64,000 bases of DNA from Candidatus Latescibacterota bacterium (GTDB lineage: Bacteria; Latescibacterota; UBA2968), in NCBI GenBank assembly GCA_022823725.1, contig JAJEHL010000026.1:310001-374000 (forward strand). The letters are read 5' to 3'. Positions 48,942-58,504 of this stretch are shown one piece after another. The position numbers and the translations under genes were made by a program. The notes beneath the pieces are model-generated. The model saw nothing but the letters and a program-made list of their open reading frames with translations, ran no database searches and was not told the origin of the DNA. Numbering within the stretch: the stretch's first letter is position 1; the number at the start of each line of letters is the position of its first letter.

Positions 48942-49675
48942 GTGAAGATACGCAAATCGACATGAATCCGCTGGATTACGGGCGCTCGTTCTTGATCGGG
49001 AAGGGGCATGCCAATGAGGCGCGTTTCTGGATCGAGTCGCGCACCCGCGTTATCGACGATAGGCGGGGGATTTGTGAGGATTTCTACCAGACTGCCTCAT
49101 GCAAGAGCGAGAACACTTTTCACGAGAAGGATCTGTTTCAGAGGGATAATTACGATTTCCTGCCGATCTTCAGCGCCGGGTACGGTCTCATTTTCAGGCG
49201 CCATGCCTATCTCAGCGATCGGTATCGGGAGACGCGTTCGTACACGGAGATGTTTGGCGGTTACGATCTGCACCTCGTCAACGGCGCGACGATTCGCGAG
49301 TTGCCGACGAACGCGGCGATCCGCGAGGAGACGTATGGCTTCGCGCCGCTGGTTTCGCAGACCGAGATCCGCAACGACGAGACCGGACTTCGGGTACTGA
49401 TTGAATGCCCGGTTAAGACGATGAATACCCGCCGTGACGACGACCGCTACCAGGTCGATACCGGCCCGATTGCCTTTCCAGACCTTTCGGTGCGTCCCGA
49501 ACGGCTCGTCGATTGTCTGGTGCTGGCTTTCGTGGCTTTTAATGCCCCTCACTTTGCCGATTTCGTGATTGAAGTGCCCACCACGGTCGATCCCGACCAT
49601 CCCGATTTGCAGATCTACCATTTCTCGAAGATTGTCAGCCTGCCCGCGCGCAATCGGCTGTTTGCGGTTGAATAG
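48938..49675 (+). CDS. Unknown protein coupled to the SulP transporter
   Basis: I do not recognise a family. The 245-residue soluble protein has no signal peptide or helices of membrane type. Conserved-looking stretches are GYDLHLVNGATIRELPTNA, TGLRVLIECPVKTMNTRR and FADFVIEVPTTVDPDHP. Its GTG start overlaps the SulP stop (GTGA) with GGGGAGGAAG just upstream, a classical coupled arrangement, so it is probably made with the transporter in equal amounts and may act on its substrate. It converges with the SWIM gene 17 bp away. Confidence 0.7.
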   Translation: MSEDTQIDMNPLDYGRSFLIGKGHANEARFWIESRTRVIDDRRGICEDFYQTASCKSENTFHEKDLFQRDNYDFLPIFSAGYGLIFRRHAYLSDRYRETRSYTEMFGGYDLHLVNGATIRELPTNAAIREETYGFAPLVSQTEIRNDETGLRVLIECPVKTMNTRRDDDRYQVDTGPIAFPDLSVRPERLVDCLVLAFVAFNAPHFADFVIEVPTTVDPDHPDLQIYHFSKIVSLPARNRLFAVE

Positions 49676-49692
49676 GGCGGCTCCGACATAAC

Positions 49693-51621
49693 CTATTCCC
49701 TATCGATGATGCGCTTGCCTGCCAAACCATCCAGGACTTCGAGGCAACGCGGTCTTCTTTTGTTTTGGTCTCTCAACTCGCTCAAATACGCTTCCCATTC
49801 GTCTTCCTTGTTGAGACGCTTGAGCGTGTCTCGCACTTCGCGGAGATAGGTGCCAGCTTCCCGATAACCGGAAACTTCAACGCGGCTGATCGCAGACTCA
49901 GCCTGTTCTTTCCAGATCGCTATGGCGCGGTCTGGATATTTTTCTTTGATGGCCTGGGCTACGTTGAGCGATGATGTGTAAATATAGCCCCATGAGTAGT
50001 CTCTTGTGGATTCTTTGAAATCGTACCACTTCAAAACCTCTGTTGGCTTTTTCTCAGCGATGGCAAGTTCGATCAGGAGGTGGATCATGGGGCCTTCTGA
50101 AGCGTCAATGTCTTTTTCAAATTCCGTCTTTGGTAAAGGCCATTTGTCATTGGGTTCCCCTTTTCGCTTTCTGCCTTTTGTTCGAGGCAAGTGTCCTGTT
50201 TCTAGAAAATAGCGCGCCCAGGCTTCGACTGCTGGTCCCACTTTGGCCTTGTGTGCAGCCTCGCATAATTCTTGAAATGTGTGTAGCGAAGAATTCGAGA
50301 AAAAGTCATCCGCATAAAAGGCCAGAGCACCGAGTAGGTCCCCGGTTCTTTCGTGAATAGTACGCAGCCGGTCCTCAATATCTGAGATAGTGCCCTGATG
50401 GTTGGGGTCTGTGTTTGCAATGGCTTTCTGGCACCAGTTTTCGGCGTCTTCATAGTGTTTTTCCTCAATCAGGAGGTCTATCAGTTGTATATAGTCGCCA
50501 GTGATTTCAGCCTCTCGCTCGCGTAGAGGGATGATTTCATCCTCGCGTCCGGTTTGCTCAAACGCAGCGATGAGCCATCCGGTCAACTGGTTTCGGAGGT
50601 ACTTGTCTGTCTGTTTAACAGCAAGGCGTTTCTGCAATTCGTCGGCGAGTTCGCGCCAGTCGGATTTTTTGTTTGTATTATTCCATATATTTTCCAGGAC
50701 TTCATAACAAAATTCGTAGCTGTCTGCCAATTCTATATCTACCGCCCAGATTAGTTGTTCGGACGAAGATAGGGAGGACGCTGGCAGTGCTCGAATCACA
50801 ATTTCCATGCAGGCGGGGATTTCGTCGATTATGTCTCCTTCGATATCGTAGTTGTCAAGCGCGAAATTGACGGCATCGATCAATTCTTTGCCCAGGAGAA
50901 TGGCCTCGTCGGCATGGCCCGCTATAAGGAGTGCCTGAAGATATGTTTTTAGACGGTTGAAACTCATAGGCTGATATTCCCGCTCATATTCATCCCAGTC
51001 GGGTTCTTTTCTTATGTCCGCAATTTCCTGTCTGATTGCATTGAGTAGCGTGCTGGCACTGCCACTGCGAACCTTTTGGCGATCCTCAAGAAATTCTCGT
51101 ACATCGGGAAAGGCGTTGGTGAGTTCGTCGAGCAGTTCTACGAGTTGTGCTTTGGTCTGTTTTTCGAGGTAGGCTGAAAGGGAGCCTGTGTTCTGCTGTT
51201 GTTCGGCCTCTAATTGTTGTTCTATATCTGTCCACATACCCAATTCGGGGTCCCAGCATTCTTCTCCGGTTGTCTCTGTTTCTCGCAGCCTGTCCAGTCG
51301 GGCGTCTGTTTGCGGGATTTGTGGTACTGCACCGTCGTTCTTCAAGCACATCAGGTATTCCAATACCACTGCAACGGCATGTTTGCAAGTTGTCCAGTAA
51401 GGACAGGTACATTCTGATGTCAAGTCCCCATCCTGGATTGCCACTTGTGTGGCGTAGCGCACACTACCTTGCACATAGGCGATGAGTACGCCTTCGGGTG
51501 TGATTCCCAAATCAGAGACGCTACTGTTGCGCTGGTAGGTGCGTCCTCTGCTGACGATTGTAGTCCCCGCCCAATCTTCAAGGTCTTCCCAGGTGAGGTC
51601 GGCATAAGAGTCTTTTTCCAT
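49693..51621 (-). CDS. SWIM zinc-finger protein with helical repeats
   Basis: 642 residues. A SWIM zinc finger is complete near the N-terminus: Cys71-x-Cys73-x5-Cys79-x-His81 in CTCPYWTTCKH. SWIM domains bind DNA or proteins in bacterial transcription and repair-related proteins. The remainder (about residues 140-640) is helical and TPR-like (YEDAENWCQKAIA, RAIAIWKEQAESAI) with no catalytic motif I can name. No helicase gene, a common SWIM partner, is adjacent. The DUF4143 ATPase lies upstream on the same strand. Confidence 0.85.
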   Translation of the reverse strand: MEKDSYADLTWEDLEDWAGTTIVSRGRTYQRNSSVSDLGITPEGVLIAYVQGSVRYATQVAIQDGDLTSECTCPYWTTCKHAVAVVLEYLMCLKNDGAVPQIPQTDARLDRLRETETTGEECWDPELGMWTDIEQQLEAEQQQNTGSLSAYLEKQTKAQLVELLDELTNAFPDVREFLEDRQKVRSGSASTLLNAIRQEIADIRKEPDWDEYEREYQPMSFNRLKTYLQALLIAGHADEAILLGKELIDAVNFALDNYDIEGDIIDEIPACMEIVIRALPASSLSSSEQLIWAVDIELADSYEFCYEVLENIWNNTNKKSDWRELADELQKRLAVKQTDKYLRNQLTGWLIAAFEQTGREDEIIPLREREAEITGDYIQLIDLLIEEKHYEDAENWCQKAIANTDPNHQGTISDIEDRLRTIHERTGDLLGALAFYADDFFSNSSLHTFQELCEAAHKAKVGPAVEAWARYFLETGHLPRTKGRKRKGEPNDKWPLPKTEFEKDIDASEGPMIHLLIELAIAEKKPTEVLKWYDFKESTRDYSWGYIYTSSLNVAQAIKEKYPDRAIAIWKEQAESAISRVEVSGYREAGTYLREVRDTLKRLNKEDEWEAYLSELRDQNKRRPRCLEVLDGLAGKRIIDRE

Positions 51622-51707
51622 AGGCTAACGTTCCTTATTTGTGAATAAAATACCAGGATTTTGTGAATATAAGCCGCTTGTTTGGAAGGAATAACAGATT
51701 CAGCAGG

Positions 51708-52874
51708 TCATATCTTTTCTTGAAAGATGTGATCCACGTCGGTAAAATGCAGTACGCTGGCATGGGATAGTTCGGGTGTGAGATTGCCAGCGTAGATGAT
51801 GTGGCCTTTTTGCGCGGATGACGCGATTTTCTGGAATTGCGCGATGCCTTTTGCAAATTCTGGATGGAAGGTCATGGCCGATTTGATTTCAATGGGGATT
51901 AACAGTCTGTTTTGCCTGAACAACAGATCTACTTCGTTGCCTTTGTTGTCGCGGTAAAAGTAGAGTTCAGGCTCTTTTCCCGCGTTGAGTCTGGCTTTCA
52001 AGGCTTCGATGACGACCATGTTTTCAAAGAGATTGCCGATTAGTGGATCCCGGGTAGCGAGTGCGGGCGATTCAATGCCGAGCAAGTAGGACGCGAGTCC
52101 GACATCGGTAAAATAGATTTTTGGCGATTTGATGATGCGTTTGCCAAAGTTTTCAAAATAGGGATTCAACCTGAAAATGGTGTGCGATGCTTCGAGTACG
52201 GAGAGCCATTCTTTTAGCGTGGTACTCGACACACCCACGTCGTTAGATAGAGAACTCAGATTCAAGATCTGACCGACGCGACCGGCCAGCAGGCGCGTGA
52301 AGTTCTCAAAATCTGTCAGGCTTCTGAGGTTGATCATTTGTCTGATGTCGCGCTCGATATAGGTTTGACAGTAATTTCGGTACAGGCGAGTCGGGTTGAT
52401 TTTTTCGTTGTAAAGGCGGGGCATAAAGCCCTGGTAGATAAATTCGTCGCGGGTGTGTGTGATGCCGGTTGCTTTGAGTTCTGATATCGACAGGGGTAGC
52501 AGGCGCAAGAGGGCGGTGCGTCCGGCCAGGGATTGGGCAACGGCTTCTTGAAGGCGCAACTGATGACTGCCTGTGAGTATATATTGTCCGCGTTGATGGC
52601 TGCTGTCAGCGAGGACCTGGATGGTTGAGAGCAGTTCGGGGACGCGCTGAATTTCGTCGATGATGACGGGTGGGGGAAATTGTGAGAAGAAGGCGTGGGG
52701 ATCGCTTATTGCAAGCGTGCGTATGTCGGGTGCTTCCAGGTTCGCATAAGCGTGGTTGGGAAATTGCATGCGCGCCAATGTGGTTTTTCCCGCCTGCCGC
52801 GGACCGATGATTGTTACCACGGGAAATTCGTTTGCTGTCGCGGCCAATTCTCTGGCGATTTGTCGTACTATCAC
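51708..52874 (-). CDS. DUF4143 AAA-type ATPase
   Basis: About 388 residues from the GTG at 52874 (AGGGA upstream); a TTG at 52922 gives 404. The Walker A GPRQAGKTTLA and Walker B PVIIDEIQRVPEL are at the N-terminus, with a sensor-like LTGSHQLRLQ. The C-terminal part is of DUF4143 type (YFTDVGLASYLLGIE, YFYRDNKGNEVDLLF), including a restriction-endonuclease-like strand pattern near EVDLLF and PIEIKSA. This family is widespread and poorly understood; nuclease or regulatory roles have been proposed. It stands alone between the SWIM gene and the sulfatase operon. Confidence 0.88.
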   Translation of the reverse strand: MIVRQIARELAATANEFPVVTIIGPRQAGKTTLARMQFPNHAYANLEAPDIRTLAISDPHAFFSQFPPPVIIDEIQRVPELLSTIQVLADSSHQRGQYILTGSHQLRLQEAVAQSLAGRTALLRLLPLSISELKATGITHTRDEFIYQGFMPRLYNEKINPTRLYRNYCQTYIERDIRQMINLRSLTDFENFTRLLAGRVGQILNLSSLSNDVGVSSTTLKEWLSVLEASHTIFRLNPYFENFGKRIIKSPKIYFTDVGLASYLLGIESPALATRDPLIGNLFENMVVIEALKARLNAGKEPELYFYRDNKGNEVDLLFRQNRLLIPIEIKSAMTFHPEFAKGIAQFQKIASSAQKGHIIYAGNLTPELSHASVLHFTDVDHIFQEKI

Positions 52875-52984
52875 GTGCTGATCCCTGTTCGCGTTGATGT
52901 AACTCAAGGGTAAAATAAGCAAATTGGTACATATTTCAAGTTAAACTTGAGATTTGTACCGATTTCGGGTTCATATCTGTGATA

Positions 52985-54361
52985 TCACTGTACAATGCGC
53001 CGCCGGTCCGCTTCTATCGCTTCAAACCACGTTTCCAGTTCGCCTTTCATGCGGTGTACGCGGCCCGGCTGTTGTTGCGTGAGGTTGATGTTTTCGTGCG
53101 GGTCATTTTTTATATTGTAAAGTTCCGGTTCTCCGGGTGGTGATAGTGTCCGTTCCACGGGTGGATTTTCTACGTTCATGAGAAAATGCGGGACTTCGAG
53201 ACTTTTGCGGAATGGCGGACCATCCGATTTGAGTTTTTGCATGGCCTCTTCAATGCGGGGCCAGTAGAGTTTCCATTCCCCATCTCTCATTGCGGCATTG
53301 CATGTGCCGATGGGGTCGTAGCGGTTGAATTGCCAGTATCGTTTGGTCGGGAGTTTTTTGGGTTCACCCTGTAATGCGGGCATGACTTCCATTCCGTCAG
53401 TGGGCGTCTGCAGGTCGATTCCGCAGGCCTGTAATAGCGTGGGCATCCAGTCTGTGAAATGCAGCATTCCGTCATACGTCTTGCCCTGCGGCAAGCCCGC
53501 GGGCCAGCGAATGAGGCCCGGTACGCGGATTCCGCCTTCGAGTACGTCGTATTTCATGCCTCGAAACGGTCCGTTGTAGCGGGTCTGGTCGTTTTCTCCT
53601 TTGCCGAGGTGTACAGGCCCGTTGTCGCTGGTGTAGAGTATTATCGTATCTTCCGCCAGACCGTGTTGTTCGAGTGTGTCCAGGATTTGTCCGATTCCGG
53701 TGTCTATCCGCCGGATCATGCCGTAGGTGAGGCATACGGCGCGGGTGAATTTTTCCATTTCCTCAAAGGGGCGGACGTCTTCTTCTGGCGCTTCGAGGGG
53801 ACTGTGTGGCGCGTTGTAGGCTACGTAGAGAAAGAACGGCTCTGTTTTGTGCCGTTTGATAAATTCGATGGCGTCCTGCGTAAATACGTCTGTGAGATAC
53901 CGGCCGTCTGACCATTTCGGCTGTCCGTTGTATTCGATGATCCAGTTCCAGTAGTTCATTCCGCCGTTCAAGAATCCAGCAAATTCATCGAATCCCCGGT
54001 TGTTTGGGTGATACCGCATGTCGTGTAGTCCGTTGTGCCATTTTCCCACCATTCCCGTTGCATAGCGGTTTGCTTTGAATAAGTCCGCGATTGTGGTTTC
54101 GCCGAGTGCAATCCGGTCCAGTCCGCGGTTTGATTCCACGCTCAATGCGCCTACGCGGTGGTTGTAGCGGCCGGTTAAAAGAGCGGCGCGGGCTGGCGCG
54201 CAGATTGGAGATGCGGTATAGTGCTGGTTCAGACAGAGTCCTTCCTGGCCGATGCGGTCGATGTGGGGCGTGTTCAGGTCCGGGTTTCCGTAGATTCCCA
54301 GGTCGCCATAGCCCTGGTCGTCGGTTAAAAATACGATTATGTTTGGTCGCTTACGGGTCAT
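52985..54361 (-). CDS. Sulfatase (arylsulfatase A-like)
   Basis: 458 residues. The N-terminal DD14-15 metal pair is in FLTDDQGYGDLG, and the formylglycine signature is intact as Cys54-A-P-A-R in PICAPARAALLTG. Later motifs are GMVGKWHNG and YTSDNGPVHLG. It desulfates an organic sulfate ester, probably a sugar. No signal peptide is visible. An amidohydrolase gene ends 9 bp upstream, so the two form an operon. This is the third sulfatase-fold gene in the window and the second with the catalytic Cys. Confidence 0.92.
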   Translation of the reverse strand: MTRKRPNIIVFLTDDQGYGDLGIYGNPDLNTPHIDRIGQEGLCLNQHYTASPICAPARAALLTGRYNHRVGALSVESNRGLDRIALGETTIADLFKANRYATGMVGKWHNGLHDMRYHPNNRGFDEFAGFLNGGMNYWNWIIEYNGQPKWSDGRYLTDVFTQDAIEFIKRHKTEPFFLYVAYNAPHSPLEAPEEDVRPFEEMEKFTRAVCLTYGMIRRIDTGIGQILDTLEQHGLAEDTIILYTSDNGPVHLGKGENDQTRYNGPFRGMKYDVLEGGIRVPGLIRWPAGLPQGKTYDGMLHFTDWMPTLLQACGIDLQTPTDGMEVMPALQGEPKKLPTKRYWQFNRYDPIGTCNAAMRDGEWKLYWPRIEEAMQKLKSDGPPFRKSLEVPHFLMNVENPPVERTLSPPGEPELYNIKNDPHENINLTQQQPGRVHRMKGELETWFEAIEADRRRIVQ

Positions 54362-54370
54362 TTTTGTGCC

Positions 54371-55216
54371 TCAGGGCAAGATATCTACGGTCAACCGATC
54401 TGTTTGATCCGGGTTGCAAGCCCAAAGTCTGTCCGGATTGTACACGCGGGGTGCTTGAGGCGGCTGCGTCGGCAATGTCCAGTCCGGTTTGTATTGTCCG
54501 ATCAGGGTCATGACATTTCGATGGGCGATTCGATCTTTCAGGTCGTCGTCGCAGTCGGCTTCTTCTATTACGCGCTGGAGAAAGCGGTAGTCGTAATACG
54601 GCAGGTCTGCGCCAAAGATGAGTCGCTCGCGTCCGACTTTGTCGGCGAACCATTTGAAGTCCCATGTGGAGTTCCGTCCATCGGGGTATTGTACGACTTC
54701 AAACCAGATGTTGTCGTGCTGTGACAGGTTTTCCGCGGCCCATGTGCTGGCGTGTACAATAAATTGTGCATTTGGAAATGTTCGGGCGGTGCGGTCCATC
54801 AAGTTGTCGTGCCAGTGCAGGTTGCACAGTCCGTTTCGCGCGGCTGCGGCTTCTACCAGGGGGAGGATTTCTTCTTTCATGGGGGGATGTCCGGCTATTC
54901 CGACGAGGCCCAGGTCGTCCAGGGCTTTTTCGGCTTCGTCAATGCCGAGTTCGCCAAATCGCGGCTCGATGAGTGCCATGCCGATGGGAAATACGTCTGG
55001 ATATTTTTTGCACGCGCGGGCAATTGCTTCGTTTTGCTCCCGGATGTCCTGTATTCCCCGGGTGATTGGGCTTCCCACGGCTGTGGGCATTGATATGGCT
55101 GCGTAAATATCGGTTTCGGCAAAGCGGGATAAGCACATCTGGGCGTTTTGTCCAACGGTGGGCACGCGGTTAATGGTTCGTCCAATGTGGTTGTGACAAC
55201 AGATGTAGGGGCGCAT
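54371..55216 (-). CDS. Amidohydrolase family 2 (TIM-barrel metal hydrolase)
   Basis: 281 residues. The N-terminal H-x-H metal motif is CHNHIG. Later strands carry GIAGHPP, LCNLHWHDNLMD, IVHASTWA and FGADLPYYDY (terminal Asp). This is the layout of the Amidohydro_2/ACMSD-like group, which hydrolyses or decarboxylates small cyclic or aromatic acids. The Cys-rich first residues (YICCHNH) are unusual. It is co-transcribed with the sulfatase downstream. The substrate is unknown. Confidence 0.85.
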   Translation of the reverse strand: MRPYICCHNHIGRTINRVPTVGQNAQMCLSRFAETDIYAAISMPTAVGSPITRGIQDIREQNEAIARACKKYPDVFPIGMALIEPRFGELGIDEAEKALDDLGLVGIAGHPPMKEEILPLVEAAAARNGLCNLHWHDNLMDRTARTFPNAQFIVHASTWAAENLSQHDNIWFEVVQYPDGRNSTWDFKWFADKVGRERLIFGADLPYYDYRFLQRVIEEADCDDDLKDRIAHRNVMTLIGQYKPDWTLPTQPPQAPRVYNPDRLWACNPDQTDRLTVDILP

Positions 55217-55327
55217 GGTAGTTCCTTATGGGATTGTGGGGGATTAAATTTTTTCCGTTAAGAAGGCGATAACACGTAATATATGACATCGGATTTGATC
55301 GTCAATCGAGAGATGAGGACAATATAG

Positions 55328-56581
55328 ATGCATAATTATCCATCTCCCCACTATCCCGCACGGTGTAAGCGTACCCATCGGATATGTGAACTTCAGGCAG
55401 GTGAGTTTGCGGTTTTGGCCGGGCGGCTTGTAGGCCGAGATTCGCTTTCCGATGAGACGGGGGCGGTGCGTCTGTGTTTTAATACCGCACATGAGGCGCG
55501 GGCGGGAGATATTGTGGAGGTTGAAGGCCGTTTCGAAGATGATGTTTTTTGTGCTTCAGTGTTGCGGGTGCTGGTGCCGTCGCGTTCTACTGCGGGGTCT
55601 TTAACCCGGGACGTGCAGGCTATTTTGCACAAGCGCGCCAATATTATCGCAGGGATTCGCCGCTTTTTTGATGAGAAGGGTTTTATTGAGGTTGAGACGC
55701 CTCTGATGGTGCCGCAACCGGGTATGGAGCCGCATCTCGAGGCGTTTCGGACGACGTATGAGATGCGGCAATTTTATCTGCATACTTCGCCTGAGTATGC
55801 GATGAAGCGTCTTCTCGCGGCTGGTTTTGAACGAATATACCAGGTTTGCAAGGTGTTTCGGCACGAGCCTGTTGGCAGGATGCATACGCCGGAGTTTACG
55901 ATGATAGAGTGGTATCGGGCGTTTGCGGATTATACCGATATTATGGTGGATACTGAGTATCTGATTGCCGAACTCGCAACGGATTTATATGGAGAGCCTG
56001 TTGTGCGGACGGGTCAGTGCGCGGTTGATCTGACGCCGCCGTGGGAGCGTATTTCTGTGCGGACGGCGATGTTGCGCTACGCGGGTATTGCTGCTGATCC
56101 GTATTTGGAGACGGCTGATTTTATCAGGCAGGCGGGGCATGAGACGGTTGATGAGGACGATCCGCCAGATGTCGCGTTTTTTAAGGTTTTTCTCGATCGG
56201 GTTGAGCCGCATCTGGGTGTGCAGAAGCCCGCGATTTTGTACGATTATCCCGCGCCGATGGCGGCGCTTGCCAAACGCAAGTCCAATGCGCCAGATCTGG
56301 CTGAGCGTTTCGAGGTTTATATTGCGGGGGTGGAGTTGTGCAATGCGTTTACAGAGTTGAACGATCCGGATGAGCAACGCCAGCGTTTGGAAGAGGAAGC
56401 CGCCCAGCGCGTGCGTGAAGGGAATCCGGCTTATCCGATTGACGAGCGTTTTCTCGCGGCGCTCGAATACGGGATGCCGCCTTCTGGCGGTATTGCGCTT
56501 GGGGTTGATCGTCTTGTTATGTTGCTTACGGGTGCATCTTCTATTGGCGAGGTTATGGCTTTTCCTGTGTCTGATCCGTAA
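55328..56581 (+). CDS. epmA: EpmA-like lysine ligase (class II LysRS paralog) with N-terminal OB-like part
   Basis: 417 residues. Residues about 110-417 are a class II LysRS-type catalytic core: ETPLMVPQPGMEPHLEAF, motif 2 CKVFRHEPVGRMHTPEF, and motif 3 SGGIALGVDRLVMLLTG. EpmA (PoxA/GenX) attaches beta-lysine to elongation factor P. Usual EpmA has about 325 residues and no anticodon domain. Here residues about 20-95 look like a short OB fold (VLAGRLVGRDSLSDETG, GDIVEVEGRF), so it is larger than usual yet shorter than LysRS (about 500). efp and epmB are not in the window. Confidence 0.85.
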   Translation: MHNYPSPHYPARCKRTHRICELQAGEFAVLAGRLVGRDSLSDETGAVRLCFNTAHEARAGDIVEVEGRFEDDVFCASVLRVLVPSRSTAGSLTRDVQAILHKRANIIAGIRRFFDEKGFIEVETPLMVPQPGMEPHLEAFRTTYEMRQFYLHTSPEYAMKRLLAAGFERIYQVCKVFRHEPVGRMHTPEFTMIEWYRAFADYTDIMVDTEYLIAELATDLYGEPVVRTGQCAVDLTPPWERISVRTAMLRYAGIAADPYLETADFIRQAGHETVDEDDPPDVAFFKVFLDRVEPHLGVQKPAILYDYPAPMAALAKRKSNAPDLAERFEVYIAGVELCNAFTELNDPDEQRQRLEEEAAQRVREGNPAYPIDERFLAALEYGMPPSGGIALGVDRLVMLLTGASSIGEVMAFPVSDP

Positions 56582-56592
56582 TAATAAAAATA

Positions 56593-56618
56593 GGGTGGAA
56601 GATGTGTGTCTTCCACCC
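56593..56618 (-). terminator. Terminator hairpin between epmA and nrdB
   Basis: GGGTGGAAGA/TCTTCCACCC (56593-56602 and 56609-56618) is a perfect 10-bp stem. On the minus strand it is followed by TATTTTTATTATTA, so it mainly ends nrdB transcription; for epmA it lacks a T run. Confidence 0.85.
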
Positions 56619-56674
56619 TGGATCAGGCCCTGATTTCCCTTCCCCCGTCATTGCCTGAATAATTTTCTGTCAGA

Positions 56675-57847
56675 TCAATCATCCCACTGCAATGAGCCAG
56701 CGCTTTGATAGTCCGTGACGCGGGTTTCAAAGAAGTTCTTTTCTTTTGCGATGTCAATGGTTTCTCCCATCCACGGGAATGGATTTTTCGATCCATATAC
56801 GCTTTGTAGGCCGATTCGTTCCAATCGACGGTCGGCGATGAATTGTACGTATTCGCGGAATAAGTCTTCATTGAGGCCCAACACGCCATCGGGCACACAA
56901 TCCCTTGCATAGATGACTTCGTATTCCACGGCTTCGTGTATGAGGTCGTAGATGTCGCGTTGCAGTTCCGTTGTCCAGATTTCTGGATTTTCGAGTTTTA
57001 TGGTGTTGATCAGGTCGATGCCGAAATTCAGATGTATGGTCTCGTCGCGCAAGATGTACTGGAATTGTTCGCCTATGCCGGTCATGCGGTTTTGCCGATG
57101 GAAGGACAGGATCATGACAAAGCCGCTATAAAAGAAGATGCCTTCCATGATGACGTAAAAGCCGATGAGATTTTTCACGAATTTCTGGATGCCTTCAATG
57201 CTTTGTGTTGTGAAGTTGGGGTCCAGTACATCTTCGGTTAGTTCCATTACGAATTTGTCTTTGCCTTCGATGGAGGCGACTTCGTGATACATGTTGAATA
57301 CTTCGCGTGCGTTCAGCCCCAGGGATTCGACGATGTAGTGGAATGTGTGCGTGTGTATGGCTTCTTCAAATGCCTGACGCAAGAGGTATTGCCGGGCTTC
57401 GGAGTTTGTGATGTGTTTGAAGATGGCGAGTACGATGTTGTTGCCGACGAGGCTTTCGCCCGTGCTGAAGAATCCGAGGTTTCGCAAGATGACTTTTCGC
57501 TCGGCTTCGTTCAGTGCATCTGAACGCCAGAGTTCTATGTCGCGCTGCATCGGCACTTCTGTCGGCATCCAGTGATTGGCACATCCGTTGAGATAGTGCT
57601 CCCAGGCCCATTCGTATTTGAGGGGCATCAACTGGTTCACATCTACCTGCCGACAGTTGAGCAGCCGCTTGTCTTCCGGGTTGATGCGCCTGGTCAGGTC
57701 ATACGCCTCGCCAGTGGCACCACAACACAGCGCGGATGGGGTATTCTCTGCCTCAACGGGCGCATGACTACCGTTTTGGTGGATCGCACTGTGCTCCATA
57801 TTTGTACGATTTTCAACATCTTCGTCTTCAAATATGAGCTTGGACAT
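56675..57847 (-). CDS. nrdB: Ribonucleotide reductase beta subunit, class Ic-like (NrdB)
   Basis: 390 residues, GGAG 7 bp before the start. The dimetal ligands are Glu131 ([10 protein letters not shown]), Glu162 and His165 (EEAIHTHTF), Glu235 (VIMEGIFF), and Glu269 and His272 ([10 protein letters not shown]). Class Ia and Ib enzymes have Asp at the first position and a radical Tyr four residues after the first His. Here these are Glu131 and Phe169, the combination known from Chlamydia class Ic enzymes that use a Mn/Fe centre and no tyrosyl radical. The protein reduces ribonucleotides with NrdA, encoded upstream on the same strand after three intervening genes. Confidence 0.93.
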   Translation of the reverse strand: MSKLIFEDEDVENRTNMEHSAIHQNGSHAPVEAENTPSALCCGATGEAYDLTRRINPEDKRLLNCRQVDVNQLMPLKYEWAWEHYLNGCANHWMPTEVPMQRDIELWRSDALNEAERKVILRNLGFFSTGESLVGNNIVLAIFKHITNSEARQYLLRQAFEEAIHTHTFHYIVESLGLNAREVFNMYHEVASIEGKDKFVMELTEDVLDPNFTTQSIEGIQKFVKNLIGFYVIMEGIFFYSGFVMILSFHRQNRMTGIGEQFQYILRDETIHLNFGIDLINTIKLENPEIWTTELQRDIYDLIHEAVEYEVIYARDCVPDGVLGLNEDLFREYVQFIADRRLERIGLQSVYGSKNPFPWMGETIDIAKEKNFFETRVTDYQSAGSLQWDD

Positions 57848-57886
57848 ATTACAACTCCTTTAAAAGTAATGAGATACAGCAATGGT

Positions 57887-58504
57887 TCAAGCAGTTGCCT
57901 CAATAATGGCTTCGCGAAATTTCACGAAACTGTGCGAACGGCTACGATTAGCATCAATGTGAATGCCAACATCTCTGGCAGCTTCCGTCTTGCGTAGTCC
58001 AGTTTTAAAGTAGCCATGTCGCTTCAGGATGCGTTCGAAAGCTTCCCATGTGCCTCCGCGGATTGCATCGGGGTGGCGATAGCGTGCTTGATTTGGAATT
58101 TTTTTTGAAACCCTCGGATAAGCATTACACACCGCCTGCCAGTCGCCGAAGTACCATGCCTCCAGTTCTTCAATGGCAATGCGATTGACCAGTTGCCAGA
58201 GACGACTACGGGCCTGTGAGCGGGTGAGCAGTTGAGTCCGAGAAGCAATGTTTTCAAGTTTTTGTTTTAATTGTTCGCAGTTGTCGTTATCGCGGTCAAC
58301 GATTACGAAGATGCGATAGTTGTCGGGTAACCATTTTGCATAGGCTCGCAGACGATTTTGCAACTTGTCCAACAGGTCTGGCTTCCCCTGAAACGGATGA
58401 ATTTTGAATGTGCATTCCGCAGGCAGCATACGCGGCAATAGCTCTCGCAAGAAGGCCTCCATTGAGGGTTCTTCAACGAGTAATTCCAGATGTTGTGCCG
58501 TCAT
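57887..58504 (-). CDS. DUF4276 (TOPRIM-like) protein paired with AAA ATPase
   Basis: 205 residues. The TOPRIM-like acidic pattern is present: Glu11-Glu12 in LLVEEPSMEAF, and Asp70-x-Asp72 in VIVDRDNDN. The family motif AIEELEAWYFGDW follows. DUF4276 proteins often lie beside AAA15/21-type ATPases. The pair resembles ATPase-TOPRIM defence modules such as PARIS, in which the TOPRIM partner is the nuclease. Its ATG overlaps the ATPase stop (TAATG), so the genes are coupled. The role as effector is inferred from context only. Confidence 0.85.
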   Translation of the reverse strand: MTAQHLELLVEEPSMEAFLRELLPRMLPAECTFKIHPFQGKPDLLDKLQNRLRAYAKWLPDNYRIFVIVDRDNDNCEQLKQKLENIASRTQLLTRSQARSRLWQLVNRIAIEELEAWYFGDWQAVCNAYPRVSKKIPNQARYRHPDAIRGGTWEAFERILKRHGYFKTGLRKTEAARDVGIHIDANRSRSHSFVKFREAIIEATA

